Positions 48,213-60,900 of a stretch of 64,000 nucleotides of DNA are shown here, in pieces. A model generated the notes under the pieces. That model was given only the letters and a program-made list of their open reading frames with translations, was not told where the DNA came from and searched no databases. The DNA is taken from NCBI GenBank assembly GCA_019914995.1, contig CM034140.1, positions 1,674,001-1,738,000 on the forward strand. The letters run 5' to 3'. How positions within the stretch are numbered: the first letter of the stretch is position 1; every line of letters starts with the position of its first letter. The translations under genes were made by a program, and so were the position numbers. The stretch comes from Acanthochlamys bracteata. Lineage: Eukaryota > Streptophyta > Magnoliopsida > Pandanales > Velloziaceae.

Positions 48213-49448
48213 TCACCTTTCAACATCTTCGGTCCCACTAACCAGCTTTCTCCTAACCAATCCCTTGAAGAAGTCAAAGCTGTAAACAAATACCAGGAGT
48301 CGCAAAGGTTTAAAAAACTTTTGCCAAGCAACATTATGTTAACAAAGGGGCGTCATTGGCTAGCCCAGTTTTAAACAGAAACCACAGTATATCTCCATTT
48401 AATGAGATATTGTGATTTCTTCTGAGAAAGCAACCAAAAGACTTGGATAAAAACATTAATTCCAATTGAAGGTCCCAACATTATTGATAAGACCTGTTTC
48501 CATTATTGATAAGACCTCCAACTATAAGAAATAAAAAACAAATTGGTCTCAACATTATACTCTAAAAAGTGCTCGAATTATGCGTCATGAATTCAAAGAA
48601 GAAATTTATCAAAACAAAGACTCATAAGCGAAATCAGCAGTCTAAAGTACCTGTTTCCATCAGGGTGCAGCTCATACTTCTTGTTGTCCTCATCAGCAGC
48701 CAACAGGTACCCAGAAGTTGTCAAACCCTACATAATGAAGTATATTATCTTCATAAAAAATCACAACATAGTTTAGGAAATTTATCTTACCTTAACTGTT
48801 ACTTCAACAGCTTGTGTGTGCTGTCTTCCACATTTCTCCTCTATAACTACCTTTTGTCCACTGTAATGCAGAACAATCAGGCTTCAGTATTGTTTACTTT
48901 GTGCATGAATATTAAGCCAGAAACAGTCCAAATCTGATAAGATTGTTACACTTATTTTATCTGTCGCGCTACTCAAACAACAAAGGGATCCTTAGAGAAG
49001 ATGTACAGGTATAGTTGTCCAAATATAAAGAACTCACCCAGATGAATACAGTCATCAAGGTCCAAGAAACAGAGTTCATATGCACATACTAAAACTATTT
49101 TTTTTATTGTAAATGACTGTAAATGCAGAAATATCAGAGATATTATTTTGCAAACATCTTCATCTTGTCATTTAATTCATTTCACATATGTATCAGGAAG
49201 TTTAACAACCTGAACTACCAGTTGCAGTCTGAGAAGATGGGCACATAGTAACTATATGATCCACAAACACAGAGTTCATCCATGGACAGGATACTCTCCA
49301 AGATAAGAAGCTGAGAGAACTTACACGCGAAAAAGAACTTCGAAAGAGCTAAGACGACAATAACTGCTTAAGGGAATCATTCATCATCAAAGAAGAGTAT
49401 ACCTGTGAAGCCATGACTTGTAGTAAAGCTCCTCAAGAACCTGAAAAC
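48213..49448 (-). pseudogene. HCS1: 3' fragment of a biotin-protein ligase (holocarboxylase synthetase) gene
   Basis: Four exons on the - strand, 49448-49403, 48860-48791, 48727-48651 and 48279-48213, join in one frame over about 86 codons. They match the end of plant holocarboxylase synthetase: VLEELYYKSWLHSGQKVVIE, then GLTTSGYLLAADEDNKKYEL, then HPDGNSFDFFKGLVRRKL and a stop. Splice sites are GT-AG and no lesion is seen in these exons. The ATP/biotin-binding catalytic core that should lie upstream is absent: 174 bp further on, the DNA is PIG-M pseudogene. The enzyme family attaches biotin to carboxylases. This copy is truncated at its 5' end and cannot be active alone. Fusion to upstream transcription is possible but unsupported. 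Confidence 0.85.
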
Positions 49449-49621
49449 CTGGGGAAAAACAGTGATTATTACTTGTGAAGAAGAAGCCACTAAATTCTGG
49501 ATCCATGCCTTGGAGTTAAGAGTAGCTAATATCATTAGCTTACAAGAAAGCTAAAATTAATCCGGTTTCTGTACATTAGCTGAACTGGAACTAAGCTTGG
49601 TTAACGAAAAATGGTGAGAAT

Positions 49622-52052
49622 CTATGGTGTTTGATGAGCTTTTTTTAATAGTAAGTATGTGTTTGCCGTTAAGAACAGCAAACTTGCCGACTGTAGTTGT
49701 AAGAAGACATTGTCCGTTTGAATTCTAGTAAATAACCTCACAAAAGGCAGTGAAGTTGCGCAACCATCCACACAAGAATGCATATGAAACCTTTCCACTT
49801 TAGCTTCATCGAGCTCCAAGGAAGATCAGCGGCATGAGGCACCACACCAGAAAATATTGAGCAGTTATAACCTGCAAACATGAGAAGAGCAAACAGCTAT
49901 GATAAGTTACTCCGAACTAAAAGCTCCAACAAAGTGAGGAAGAAATCTCGATACAGCATATTATATAGTATGCATTTGCCAGCACTTCAGGCAATCTACT
50001 GAGAATTAGACGGTAGGGCGGTAATACTAACCTTGTTGAATGCAACAAAAGCGATGGTCTGCAAGAGAAGGCAGAAGGGGATATCTTTTGCAAATTGCAA
50101 TATGAGAACAAGTTGTACTATCAAGTGAGGTAGAAAGGATATGATCTTTTCTAAAGCAGTTGTTGATGATGAAGATAAATGTGGTAGAAGTATGTCAAAA
50201 AATTATGCCGAGGATCAGTGCGTGTGAGATGTAGAAGTGCCTCAATCAAGAACTCCCACCCATAGAGATAGAAGAAGAGCGAAGTCCAAAAGAAGAAGAC
50301 AGCCCCTGAAACTAGTGCAAACAGTATGCTTTCTTTGGTGAGAATGCTTCTGAAGAGAATCCACGGACTGATATGACCAGTCCAACTCACAGCTGACAGA
50401 CACTGAGTTCTTGACTTGGGAAATCTGACTTGACAAGCCTGACTTTGGGTTCCAATGCTAGAAGTAGACCCCTTGTTCGCTTCTTTCTCCCATTGCGCAA
50501 GAAATATATAACAGAAGGCAGGCCATATATAATTGGATAGATGCGGAAATGGACAAGGAGTCCAAAACCAACATGCTGCCTGGATAACCTTACCTGCCAT
50601 AATCAACAAAAATATGATGATGAAGCTGATCACATGAAAGAGAAAAACTGCTTACAGTATTTACACATACGGACTTCTTATTTTCAGGTGAATGAGTAAT
50701 TGTTAAAGGACATTTTGAAAAGAGACAGTAACATACACCAATCATGATGCAGATGATAATCCACAAAATCATAGCACAAACCGCAGGTTCACAATTTCCT
50801 CTCATACCAATGGTGATGTGAACGGATTAAAAAACCAAGACGTCACAGAAATACGAGGAAGATTCTCAGGGACACCCTGCAGCTTCAGTATGGATCCAAT
50901 AAACAAACCAACCAACAAATCTGCAAATCATGCCGATTCACAGAGAGAGAAGTGCCCAAGGCCACAAACAGTTAGTGGCTTAAGACTCCAGTTGTGTGAG
51001 TGCATGGAAAATTACCAACTGCTCATACGACTTACAGAATACTAGTGAATAGGGTAATAAGATAAAACTAAAAGATGTCATGTAATGGTGCAAAGTGAAC
51101 TTTCGGTTGCTTCTAACAATCTAGATCCTGCATAGTGCAGCAAAAGCATTCCTAGCCAATTTAAATGTTGACAAAATTCTTAGAAATTATGTTTTCTTTT
51201 TTTATTCCTTGGATCTTGGACAAGATTTATAATCGGTTGAGCCTACGTAACTGTCCCTAACTGCAACCAAATCAAACCAAACAGTCACCTTGCGAGCCAG
51301 ATAACATACTTCCCCTAATTCAAAAAATCAGCATTTGCTCTTATCCCACTGGCTAAAAAATGCTAACAGGCAAGCAAAAATAATCTGCTGAGCTGAACAC
51401 ATGAACTCCCATGCATTTTCCAAGCAGATTTCTCATGTAACATGCAAACTCAAACCTCACGGTAACAAGGAATGAAACAACTTTGCCCTTCCTATCAGCT
51501 TAACAATAACAAAACCAACACAGAGCGAGGACTCAAGTTACTCAACATTAAAATAACACAAGTTGTTGTCTTCTGCGCCACTTGAACGGGAAAAAGTTAC
51601 AGCTTTCTCAAGAAAAACCAATCTCCAGCTAACAAATTTACAACTTCTGTTTTCCAGCCAACACACATCAATGCTGCTAAAAGGAGACCCAACGCCCAAA
51701 ATCCAATTTCACCTCAAAAGGATTACGTGTCCGGACAAAATCAAACCCATAATGCTCAAACAACAAAATTTTACCTGGTGCAGCTGAAAAGACAACCCAA
51801 TGACTTAAGCAAAACGGAATTCAGGATCAACAATAAGTTAGTAAAGGAGAGTAACGGTACATGGATCGATAGAACGGCGACCTACCTGAGGCAACGAACG
51901 CCGCGGCGTGGAGAAAACAAGGTAGTCACGTCAGAGTACCTCACCTCCATTTTCGCGTCCTGCCATTCTCCGTACATTACCAGCGCCATCCTCAGCGCCG
52001 AGAACAGCATCAAACGGCAGAGGGTCAAACGGCAGAGGGCTGCATTTGGCAT
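49622..52052 (-). pseudogene. GPI mannosyltransferase I (PIG-M) pseudogene
   Basis: Pieces of PIG-M follow each other on the - strand. The N-terminus (start 52050-52052) has LVMYGEWQDAKMEVRYSDV; about 50930-50700 has FADLLVGLFIGSILKLQG and [15 protein letters not shown]; about 50600-50160 has [18 protein letters not shown] and [15 protein letters not shown]; about 50070-50036 has TIAFVAFNK; 49874-49622 has VITAQYF and the C-terminus ending KKAHQTP. The frame is broken repeatedly, mostly by single missing bases (near 51923, 51908, 50827, 50575 and 49817), and a TGA replaces a conserved Trp codon near 49735. A middle N-terminal segment is missing or unrecognised. The active enzyme adds the first mannose to GPI anchors in the ER. 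Intron positions remain, so this is a duplicated gene, not a retrocopy. Confidence 0.88.
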
Positions 52053-55000
52053 AGCGTTTCAGACGTAGCTTATTCACTTTTCTTTATTTTATATTTTTTA
52101 ATATATATTTTATAAATATATAAAAATTTATTTAAAAATTTAACAAATATAAAACAATTTTAAAAAATAAATTATTTTTATTACATATTTTTATTTTTAT
52201 TTTTATTTTTATTTTAAAAAAAACTTATTTAAAAAAAAAATATATTTTCTATTTCAAAAAAATTCTATTTCATATCACTTCCATTCCAAACGCACCCAGA
52301 GTTACTCTACCCATTGTCGGCATCCGTGGTGTTTTGTTTTTTTTTTGCTTGCTGTGGAGCTTTCGAGATCGAGCAACGGCGGAAGATGAACAAGAATGTT
52401 CTGTTGTTAAATGAAATCATTGAGGGTTTAAGTTGGAAAAACGTTATTGGGGCCTCAACGGATTTTAACTTGTATGGCCCAACATATTAACTTCGCTTGC
52501 ATCCATTATAGGTCGGCCCATAGATCTAGTATGAGGAGATGGATGAGTTTTTGATTACTGAATATAAGAGACATCAGGGAGTGCTTAAAGAAACAAATTT
52601 CTTTTAAAAAATTATTTTGCGGTTTTCTAAAAATAAAGTAATACATATATACATACAAAATTTTATGATCTACAGCTTATTCATACAATTTATATTTAAA
52701 AATTAATTTTAAAATATTTTTTTTAAAAATATTGTATTTTGAAATTTGAAACAGAATGAATGCTTCCCAACATCACCAAAGAAGAACAATAGATTCTATT
52801 GAACGTTTGATATTTACTTTCAATTACTTATCATTTTAATTTTTTATTTAATATTTTTCAATAATTTTGGTAATATATTTATAAAATTATTTAAAAAATA
52901 TATCATAAGACTTTATTTTACTTATTTGTTTTTTAAATAAAAAATTTTATTTTAAAATATTTTCATAATTATTTTTACTTTAAAACATATTATAGGGACT
53001 CCAAAGTGTTCCATGATCTCCCTATGTACAGATATCAAAGTGACCCTAGAATTTTAGATTAATTTTTGGAATCAAAATCCTAAGTTGTCACTAGGCAATA
53101 GGCATGTGACGTTCTGATAATTGAGATTTTAAATTAGAATAGCTCTAATAGCATCGTTATTATTCTAAATTAGAATTTGAATTTTCAAATAAATTTTACA
53201 ATCACCACTTTATGATCTCTCGGAAACAAGGAGAAAGTTACTGTAATAACAATTATATTATCACAAATAACTAATTTCTGATAACTATTTACTCTAAAAA
53301 GAATACATTCGAGGTTGATCCTCTTTCCCGGAGGTGATAAAAAGCTTCTTTGGATTTAAATTAGAAACAACAAAACAGAAAATGAAGATATTAAAATTGG
53401 TTTTAATTTGCATTAAATATTGAAGAAGGTCATTGTCCTTCGCATTTTTAAAGATATAGATTGACAGCATATAATCTAACATCACCTAATCCTATCCAAA
53501 GTCGGCCAAATTAAATATACATGAACCTTACAAATAAATATCCCTATCATCTTTATAAAGATTGAAACTTGTCAACCTTAGATTTTCTACACAAGCGGCT
53601 AATTAAACAAATAATAAAGCAAAACTAAGCTTTCATTTTCATGCATTTTTTCATGATACTGACTCAACTCAGTTGATACAGAAAGACCAGTTTAATATGT
53701 AAGGATATAATTATCATAATGAAGATGTAGTTAGTCAATTAACATCAAAGAATGCGTCTCGATGAAGCAACGACTAATTAGCAATGCCTTGCGGAATCTT
53801 TCTTGCACTTTCATAAAGACATAAGATGATAATTCCATCGCTCTCAACAACATACAACAACTTCATCATAGTAAAACTTTCGATTTTGACTGATTATAAG
53901 TTTTAATCTTCTTAAAAAACAATGAGATTGTACGGAGAATCCAAAATCAAGATTGAGATGCTCCGTGGATGGAATTAAAGGCACATGTAATGTTTCAACT
54001 AATCGTAGTAATAAACATGAACTCATTAATACGGTTAAATCTTATGCAAGTCCTTGTAAAAATCACTACCAGTAGTATGTACTGTGTACGTACATGATAA
54101 ACAGTTTTATGCCCTTTGATAGAAATTTTGAGAAGGGTCACTGCCAACAGCAGAGTACTAACATTTTCTTTTCCAGTCACATCTGAAAGGTGTTGTCTAT
54201 CTTTTCACTGCTGCAACCAAAAAATTTAACTCACAATACAATACAGTAAACATGTGCAAAAAAATTTTCTTATTTCTTGTTCTTCTTCTGCTTCCATGGA
54301 CGGAGAGGGTGCAGCGAGAGAAGAGAGAGAAAGAGAACGATGAATGGCAGTGAGTGGTGTCGGAGAGTCAGCAAACAGAACGGACCCACTTCCACGTGTG
54401 TCCTCGTCTTTCACGCCTTCTCTCTCTCCCTCTAATTTTCTTTTCTCTTACTCTCTCCCGTCAAATCACTTGCTTTTGTCTTTATTTTTATGTTACTATT
54501 TCTCTGATCTGCTGCTGTTCAATGTAAATTCAATTGAAAAAACAAAGGAAAGTAAAATGGTTGCTGTTTTTTTCTGCTCTGCTGCAAATGCAATGCAATC
54601 GCTGCACGGATTCTTCACCACTGAACCCTCCTGACCCATACCACCACCATCTTACCTCCTCAATTCTTCTGTTTTTCTCTTCTCTTCCGCTTTGTTTTCA
54701 CACAAAAACGATTGATGCGACTGTTGTCAGAAGCTTTTTTGTTTTCTTGCTTTATACATTAAGAAGATTTGATCTGGGCATTGTCATCGTTCGCTACCTT
54801 TGCTTAATTAATCAATCAAAGAGTTAAATAAATCTTATGAATCTGAAGAGCTAATTAATCACCCTCCTGTCACGACTCTCATGTGTGTCATTTGAATCTG
54901 AAAAGTTTGGAAACATTTTACTCGTGTTCTTCTCGGGGGAAACATTTTAGTTTGTGTGACTTTTCATTGGTAAATTAGGAGAACAGAGAATCATAATAAT

Positions 55001-57130
55001 AGTTAGTAAAAAGATAATATCATATAGATACTTGAAATTAATGTAAGAAAACAAGAATCCATTATATTCATTGTTTGAAGAAACGTGGAACGGGAAGAAA
55101 GCGAATGGTGGTCCTAAAGAAGGAAGTTAACACACTAATGAATGAAAATGAAAGTAGACATTTTCTGGTGGATCTTTTGAAAAGCCATGCAATGCAAATC
55201 CAGCATACTGCATTATTCGTTCACTTATGTACACAATGCCTTCTTTTTTATCTGGCGGAAGAAGAATTTTTCATTTTTCATTTGGTTTTGCTTGCTGCTG
55301 TGTGATGGTGGTCCATATATACACATGTAGTGCATTCCATTTAGCATGTGGTCTTATATATAACACATTATTAATTCCAACAACTGTAATAACTTTTCTA
55401 TTCAAACTTTTCGTTCCCTTTCTCTTTCTTTTCTCAATCTAGCTAATAATACACCTTGACGTTTTATAAATATTGTCCCCATTATATTCTTCAACTCATT
55501 TGTATGAAAAAAATCAGAACCGACTTCAACTAGAATTCTAATTTGGATTCACTTTACTACTAATATAAACAAGAGTACTTAGAGCTTATGTATCTACACT
55601 TTAAATTCAACTTTTTAAATTTACTGTCAACTCATTTTTAAAATAAATAAATATAAATTTTAAACTAATTTTTTATCCAAAAGCTCATTTACAAAATTTA
55701 AATTTTAAAACTAAAAATTTCACTTTCAAACTAAATTTTAATACAAAAATTTAATTTTAATTTCAAACTTATTTTTTATAAATTTATTTTAAAAAAAATA
55801 AATTTAATACTAAGATAAACACACTCTTTATCTGTGAAGTCTGAATTGTGGCAGAAACCAGAGCAACAAGCATGAAAACATAAAATAGCCAATTCATAGT
55901 GCTAGTTGTACATGGGTGGGAGAGTTCAGGAAGTTTTTACTACTGATCAGCAACAGATTGTGCAAAACAAAAGCTTTCGAAATGACTAGTCAACATACAG
56001 GGACATATATATTATCTCGAATTCATTCATTCATTGATTATCAGTAGTAGTACAACATATGCATGCTGCTCACATACATCTGTGCATGGTTCCTTTTGGA
56101 ATGTTTTGGTGCTGGAATTTTTTTTATCTTCTCCAACTTGTTGCATGTTTTGGTAATCCACTACATTTTTTTTGACAAGTCTAATTATTATTGTAGAAGT
56201 TTGTTTCATTTTTTCTTGTATGGATAAACTAAACTGAGTTTGAAAGAAGTTACATAGACAGTGAAGCAAAACAAATTTCAAGAAGGGAGCTACCCATGCA
56301 TGATACAGAAAAGCATATCAACACTAGTAAACAATTCAATCTCCATAATAGACCAAAGCAGCCTATCTCATTAAACAGAACTACTAGAATAATTCATTTT
56401 TGCTTTGTTTATCAATTTTAGAAAAATACAGTGGCGCAATTAACACTATTATCAATGTAAAGAACGTTTGAAAGTGCTTTTACAACGTAAATATTTTTTT
56501 GTACTTTTTAAAATAATTTATTTAAAAATAAATAAATAAATAGAATAAGAAAATTTATAAGTACGTAAAATATATCCGTAATCTGTTTTTAAAATCAAAG
56601 ATGAATTTCAATCCCATTGAAGAGACATGTCCTTAACACAATGCAATAAAGGAAAGGCCGGTAAATGGTGTTCACAACAAGCACTTAACGAAAACTGATT
56701 TTTAATTTAAGGTGAGACAAGGCATGTACTGAAACTGGTAGACTTTCAACTGTAGCTCCTTACATGATCTCATCAGAAGTTAACACAGAAAGGAGAGTGA
56801 TAGAGAGATGCATCATGACTGCGACTCTGCTAGCTACCAGCATTCTCTGATACATCTCACAGTATTACTGAAGTTCCAATGAATATGCCCAGTAGATATT
56901 TGGTCTCATATTCAAACAGAAAAACAACAAAGTTTTCCATGAAAGACCCAACTCTTGGAAAATCAGTAAACGTCCATATAAAGGCAAGTAATATATATGT
57001 TAATTATCTCAAACACCAAGCAATGCAAATTATAGTGAGAATTACACAAAGCAAGACCAGCAGCACCACCGCCTACATTCCCTAATCAACTACGTACCAT
57101 TACTAGTTAATAACTATACCATAAGACTAT
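52053..57130. other. Long gene-free interval
   Basis: Positions of about 52085-52300 and 52600-52990 are AT-rich repeats of the dispersed family; the first ends in CCAAACGCACC and shares a stretch near TATTTTATAAATATATAAA with 8.7 kb. Positions of about 54400-54470 are CT-rich. Several short open frames (54344-54634, 55075-55305, 54226-54414 on the - strand) show no family features. No tRNA or known microRNA stem was recognised by eye. Confidence 0.5.
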
Positions 57131-57961
57131 TTAGAATCCGTGAAGGACAGGAAGAGGTATAAGACCTCCGGCAGCACGTGCATCGGCGACACTAACACCA
57201 TCATCATTATGATCTCCAACCTCACCGGACGCTAAAGCCATCATTAAACCATGGTGAAGGTGCACTGCTTGTTGCTGCTCAATTTGATCACGAGTACCTG
57301 ATCCAGAGCTATGCTGGTGCATGAACGCCGGATACATAACAGCAGCACGGTGATCTATCAACTGCGGCGGAAGACAAGCTGCAGAAATCGATGGTTGCTG
57401 TAACACTGTTGCGGCCTGTTGTTGCTGCTGCTGCTGTTGATGTTGAGATTGTTGTTGCTGCTGCTGCTGTTGCTGATGGTGAGGTGGGCGTTTACGTTTC
57501 TTCTTCTCATAAGCAATCCCTCTAGCTTTTCCCTGAGTATCACGAACTTCACGGAGATAAAGCCTTACAGCACGAGCGCCGAACGGGTTAGCATCAGGGT
57601 GCCCGCCGTTTTCTTCAAAAGCAGCACGGAGTCGGCCGACGAGTGCATCGAGTGATCCCCAGGCTTGTTTTAACGGGCAAGGGCACGGTGCCGGCGGCTG
57701 TGGGACTCCGAAGAACGGACACCCAACAGTGTGAACTTTTGTTTTACCAAACTGGTCTAAGTAGCGAAGGAATTCAAGAACGTGTGCGCCGCTGCAACGA
57801 GAGAGAGTGAGCGGTGGACGGTGGTTGCTGAGGTACTGACCGAACGTGTTCCAGTCTCGCCGTTTCTGTGATTCGTAACGGCTCGGTCTAGCTTCTGTAG
57901 CCTTAGCTACTCCACCAACGCCACCGCCGGAGTTTCCGGAGCTATCGGAGTTCGTTGCCAT
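57131..57961 (-). CDS. ALOG-domain transcription factor (LSH/OBO/G1 family)
   Basis: This intronless gene encodes 276 residues. A Gly/Ser-rich N-terminus (1-25) precedes the ALOG DNA-binding domain (about 27-152): [18 protein letters not shown], the [20 protein letters not shown] helix, and the zinc-ribbon insert with H77, C81, C93 and C95 (CPFFG...APCPCPL). The domain ends at [17 protein letters not shown] nuclear localisation signal KKKRKR follows at 153-158. The tail has two polyglutamine tracts (about 163-171 and 175-182) coded by mixed CAG/CAA, then a His/Gln-rich and hydrophobic end. ALOG proteins regulate organ boundaries, inflorescence architecture and light-dependent growth in the nucleus. 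The polyQ tail is longer than in many LSH proteins. The specific LSH clade is not assigned; the usual related names are LSH1-LSH10. Confidence 0.96.
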   Translation of the reverse strand: MATNSDSSGNSGGGVGGVAKATEARPSRYESQKRRDWNTFGQYLSNHRPPLTLSRCSGAHVLEFLRYLDQFGKTKVHTVGCPFFGVPQPPAPCPCPLKQAWGSLDALVGRLRAAFEENGGHPDANPFGARAVRLYLREVRDTQGKARGIAYEKKKRKRPPHHQQQQQQQQQSQHQQQQQQQQAATVLQQPSISAACLPPQLIDHRAAVMYPAFMHQHSSGSGTRDQIEQQQAVHLHHGLMMALASGEVGDHNDDGVSVADARAAGGLIPLPVLHGF

Positions 57962-60900
57962 ATGGGTTATCAGAGGAGAACAGTGCTGAATTCTCCGCAG
58001 CTAGATTATATGGACAAGACAGACTATAGTTTTGGAATTGATTGGATGAAGAACAGCAGAAAGTCTACAGTAACGAAAATTTGAAAGTTGAATGAACAAG
58101 CACAGCAGACTTGTAGTGTTTGTCAAGAAGCAGTAGAAGAGATTTCATAGGAGGAAAAAGCCATGGAAGTCGTGGTTTCAAGTTTGGTGCAACTGTAGCA
58201 ATTTCTTTCTTTCTATTCAACAACGTATATATAAATAGCTAGCTAGATGGCGAAGTGGAAAGATCAAGAAACGAACATCAATTCATTCATTCATTTCATT
58301 TCATTTCTAATTCAACAGAGGACATGAAACGAAACCTACTATATATCTCTCTAGATCAAAAACTTATCAATCAGATGTCTTATAAAGAAAAAGATTGAAA
58401 CCAACTAATTGATCACTCACCACTCATGAATATGATTAGGTAGAAAGAAAGCTACTTGGAGAGGGTTTGATCAGAGAAAGACAAATAGTTTCAAGATTAA
58501 TTTAAGATGGAAGAAAATAGAGAGAAATTTGATACAGGATGAACAAAGAAGTATAGCGGTGGTAGAAGGAGAAAAATGAAGGGCTAGGTCTTGTTCTTCA
58601 AGTAGAAGGTGAGAAAATGGAGAGGGAAGACAAGGAGTGGGGTCAGTAAAATGGACATGGAGCTCATGGATGCAGTGAGAGACGGGTCTTTCTGACCGAT
58701 TGCGATTCATCTTCCTTCGTTACTGTTTTGCGGCGTTTGGGATTAATTATAAAATTTTTTGTAATGGAAAATATTTTTTTTTTTTAAAAAATAAGTTTTA
58801 TTTTTTTATTTTTAAAAAATAATAATAATATGTAATAAAAAAATTTTATTATATAAAATTTTTTTACGTTTTCTAAATTTTTAAATAAATTTACTATATA
58901 TTTATAAAATATATATTAAAAAATATGAAATAAAAAAAATTAAAAAATAGTTTTTCATAAACTGCACCAAACGCACTCTTTATCATTTTCTTCACCCAAA
59001 AAATAGTAACTTTGATAAAACTTGTACTTGTTTCTGTTTTTTCCCCACTATCTCTCTCTCGAAAAACAAAATAACTTGCTGCTGCTGCTTCGTTACAACG
59101 AAATTTTCTAAAACTAACAATCCCAATCCCTACCCATACTGAAAATTTTTTGTTTTACAATACTGTTTGAGTAGTTTCCTCTATCGATATGATTACCGTA
59201 TATATTCTTCTAGTAAAAACACACCGTAGGAATTTTATTTTTTACTAAATAATAATAAAATTTTGTAATAATAATAATAATTAAAATAAAAAAGAGTTGC
59301 GAATTACTTTCAAACACCATCTTAAATCCTGGACGCCTCTTTGCCAATGAGTGCTTCACTCACTGCAAATGGGTATTATTATTACTGTTTTGCTTACCAA
59401 GTCCTAAAATTTTTTTGTTGAGAAACATATGCACGAATTTGGTCAAAGAATTGTGCGAGTATGAGAAAATGACAAGGACTGAAAATGAATTATCGTTGAT
59501 TTAAGGCATGTTTCAAGTTGGTAGAATTTTAATTTTTTTTGTCAAAATTAAAATTTTATTAATTTTTTATATTTTAATTATAAATAAAATTAAAAATTTA
59601 ATTTTTCAGTTCTTTATAAATAAAACTTAAATTTTATTGCATTGTTCTTTCTGAACTTACTTTTAACCCACTTTAAGAATCAATCGAAACATAAAAATTA
59701 AACTTTATTTTTTAATTTATTTTTTAAAAAATTTTAGTTTTATTTTTTATTTTCATGAAACTTATTTCGGATATTTGAAATACGTTTTTAAGAAGAAGAT
59801 GCTTGGATTTAAAAAAAGGAAGAAGAAATACACTGATACTAGTGTATTTATGAAAGAAAACATGATCAGTAGAGAAGGCTAAGCAAATTAAGCTGGTGCT
59901 AAATAATTTTCCAATTCACATATACTTGCCAGTTGCCATCTTTATAAGCAACATCCTATTTATTTCATTTTGGGTTTAGATATCGCTAGAACTGTTTTTG
60001 TCACATGCACCGCTGCAATAATCTTAATGCTTATTGTACTAGTTGGTTGGCTCATTATTCCAAATATATGGAATGTTTAAAAGTGTTTAAAATAAAAATT
60101 TATTTAAAATAAAATTAATTTAAAGTTTTTTAAAAGTAATTTGTTTTTTATTCAAAAATTATATATATATAACACTGTCTTTAAACTTCATTCTTCTAAA
60201 AAAATTTTTCTTCACAATTTTTCATTATAGTAATATGTAACAATCAATCACTTTCTATTTTACTCTTAATAATCAAGTTAAATAAACAGCAGACCATTGG
60301 AACTTTTTAGCTTTTCAAAATCGGAATCCAACAACCATTGGAACTTTGATTGTGGATACAATGATGAGTATGAAGAGTTGTTTAAGTTAATTTAAACTAT
60401 TATCAACAGAATCTAATTAACTATGTTGATTAGTTTAGCATCATATCAAATAAACTTGTCTTAATTAAAAAAATTAGTCATACGTGGTCTTAGAAAATTT
60501 GATAGTGTTTTTTGAAATAAAATTTTTTAAAATAGAAAATATTTTTATTTTTTTGAAATATAAAAATAAATAATAAAAATATTTTACTATTAAATATATT
60601 TATATTTTTAAATAAATTCTTAAATATTTATAAAAAATAATGAAATAAAATTTTTGAGAAACGCTTTCCCAGACCCCATTAGAATATCAAACATGAACTG
60701 GTATAATAATGAAGTGACAATCATTATTCTAGTGTAAAATAGAATCCAATAATAGAAGGAGAATACATTCTAGGTAGAGCATTGAAGAAGGGAACATTCA
60801 TTTGGAGAGCTTTATTTTATTTTTTAGTTTATATAATATTTTATAAAATTTATTAAAAACATAAAAAATAAAAAATATATATCATAAAATTTTATTATTT

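Noticed and set aside
51563..52068. + strand frames over the PIG-M start
   Set aside because: Antisense to the recognisable PIG-M N-terminus; no family of their own.
54226..54634. CT-rich region considered as a microRNA locus or gene leader
   Set aside because: No mature microRNA sequence or long stem recognised; no coding continuation.
57419..57655. Leucine-rich + strand frame
   Set aside because: Antisense of the ALOG polyglutamine codons.
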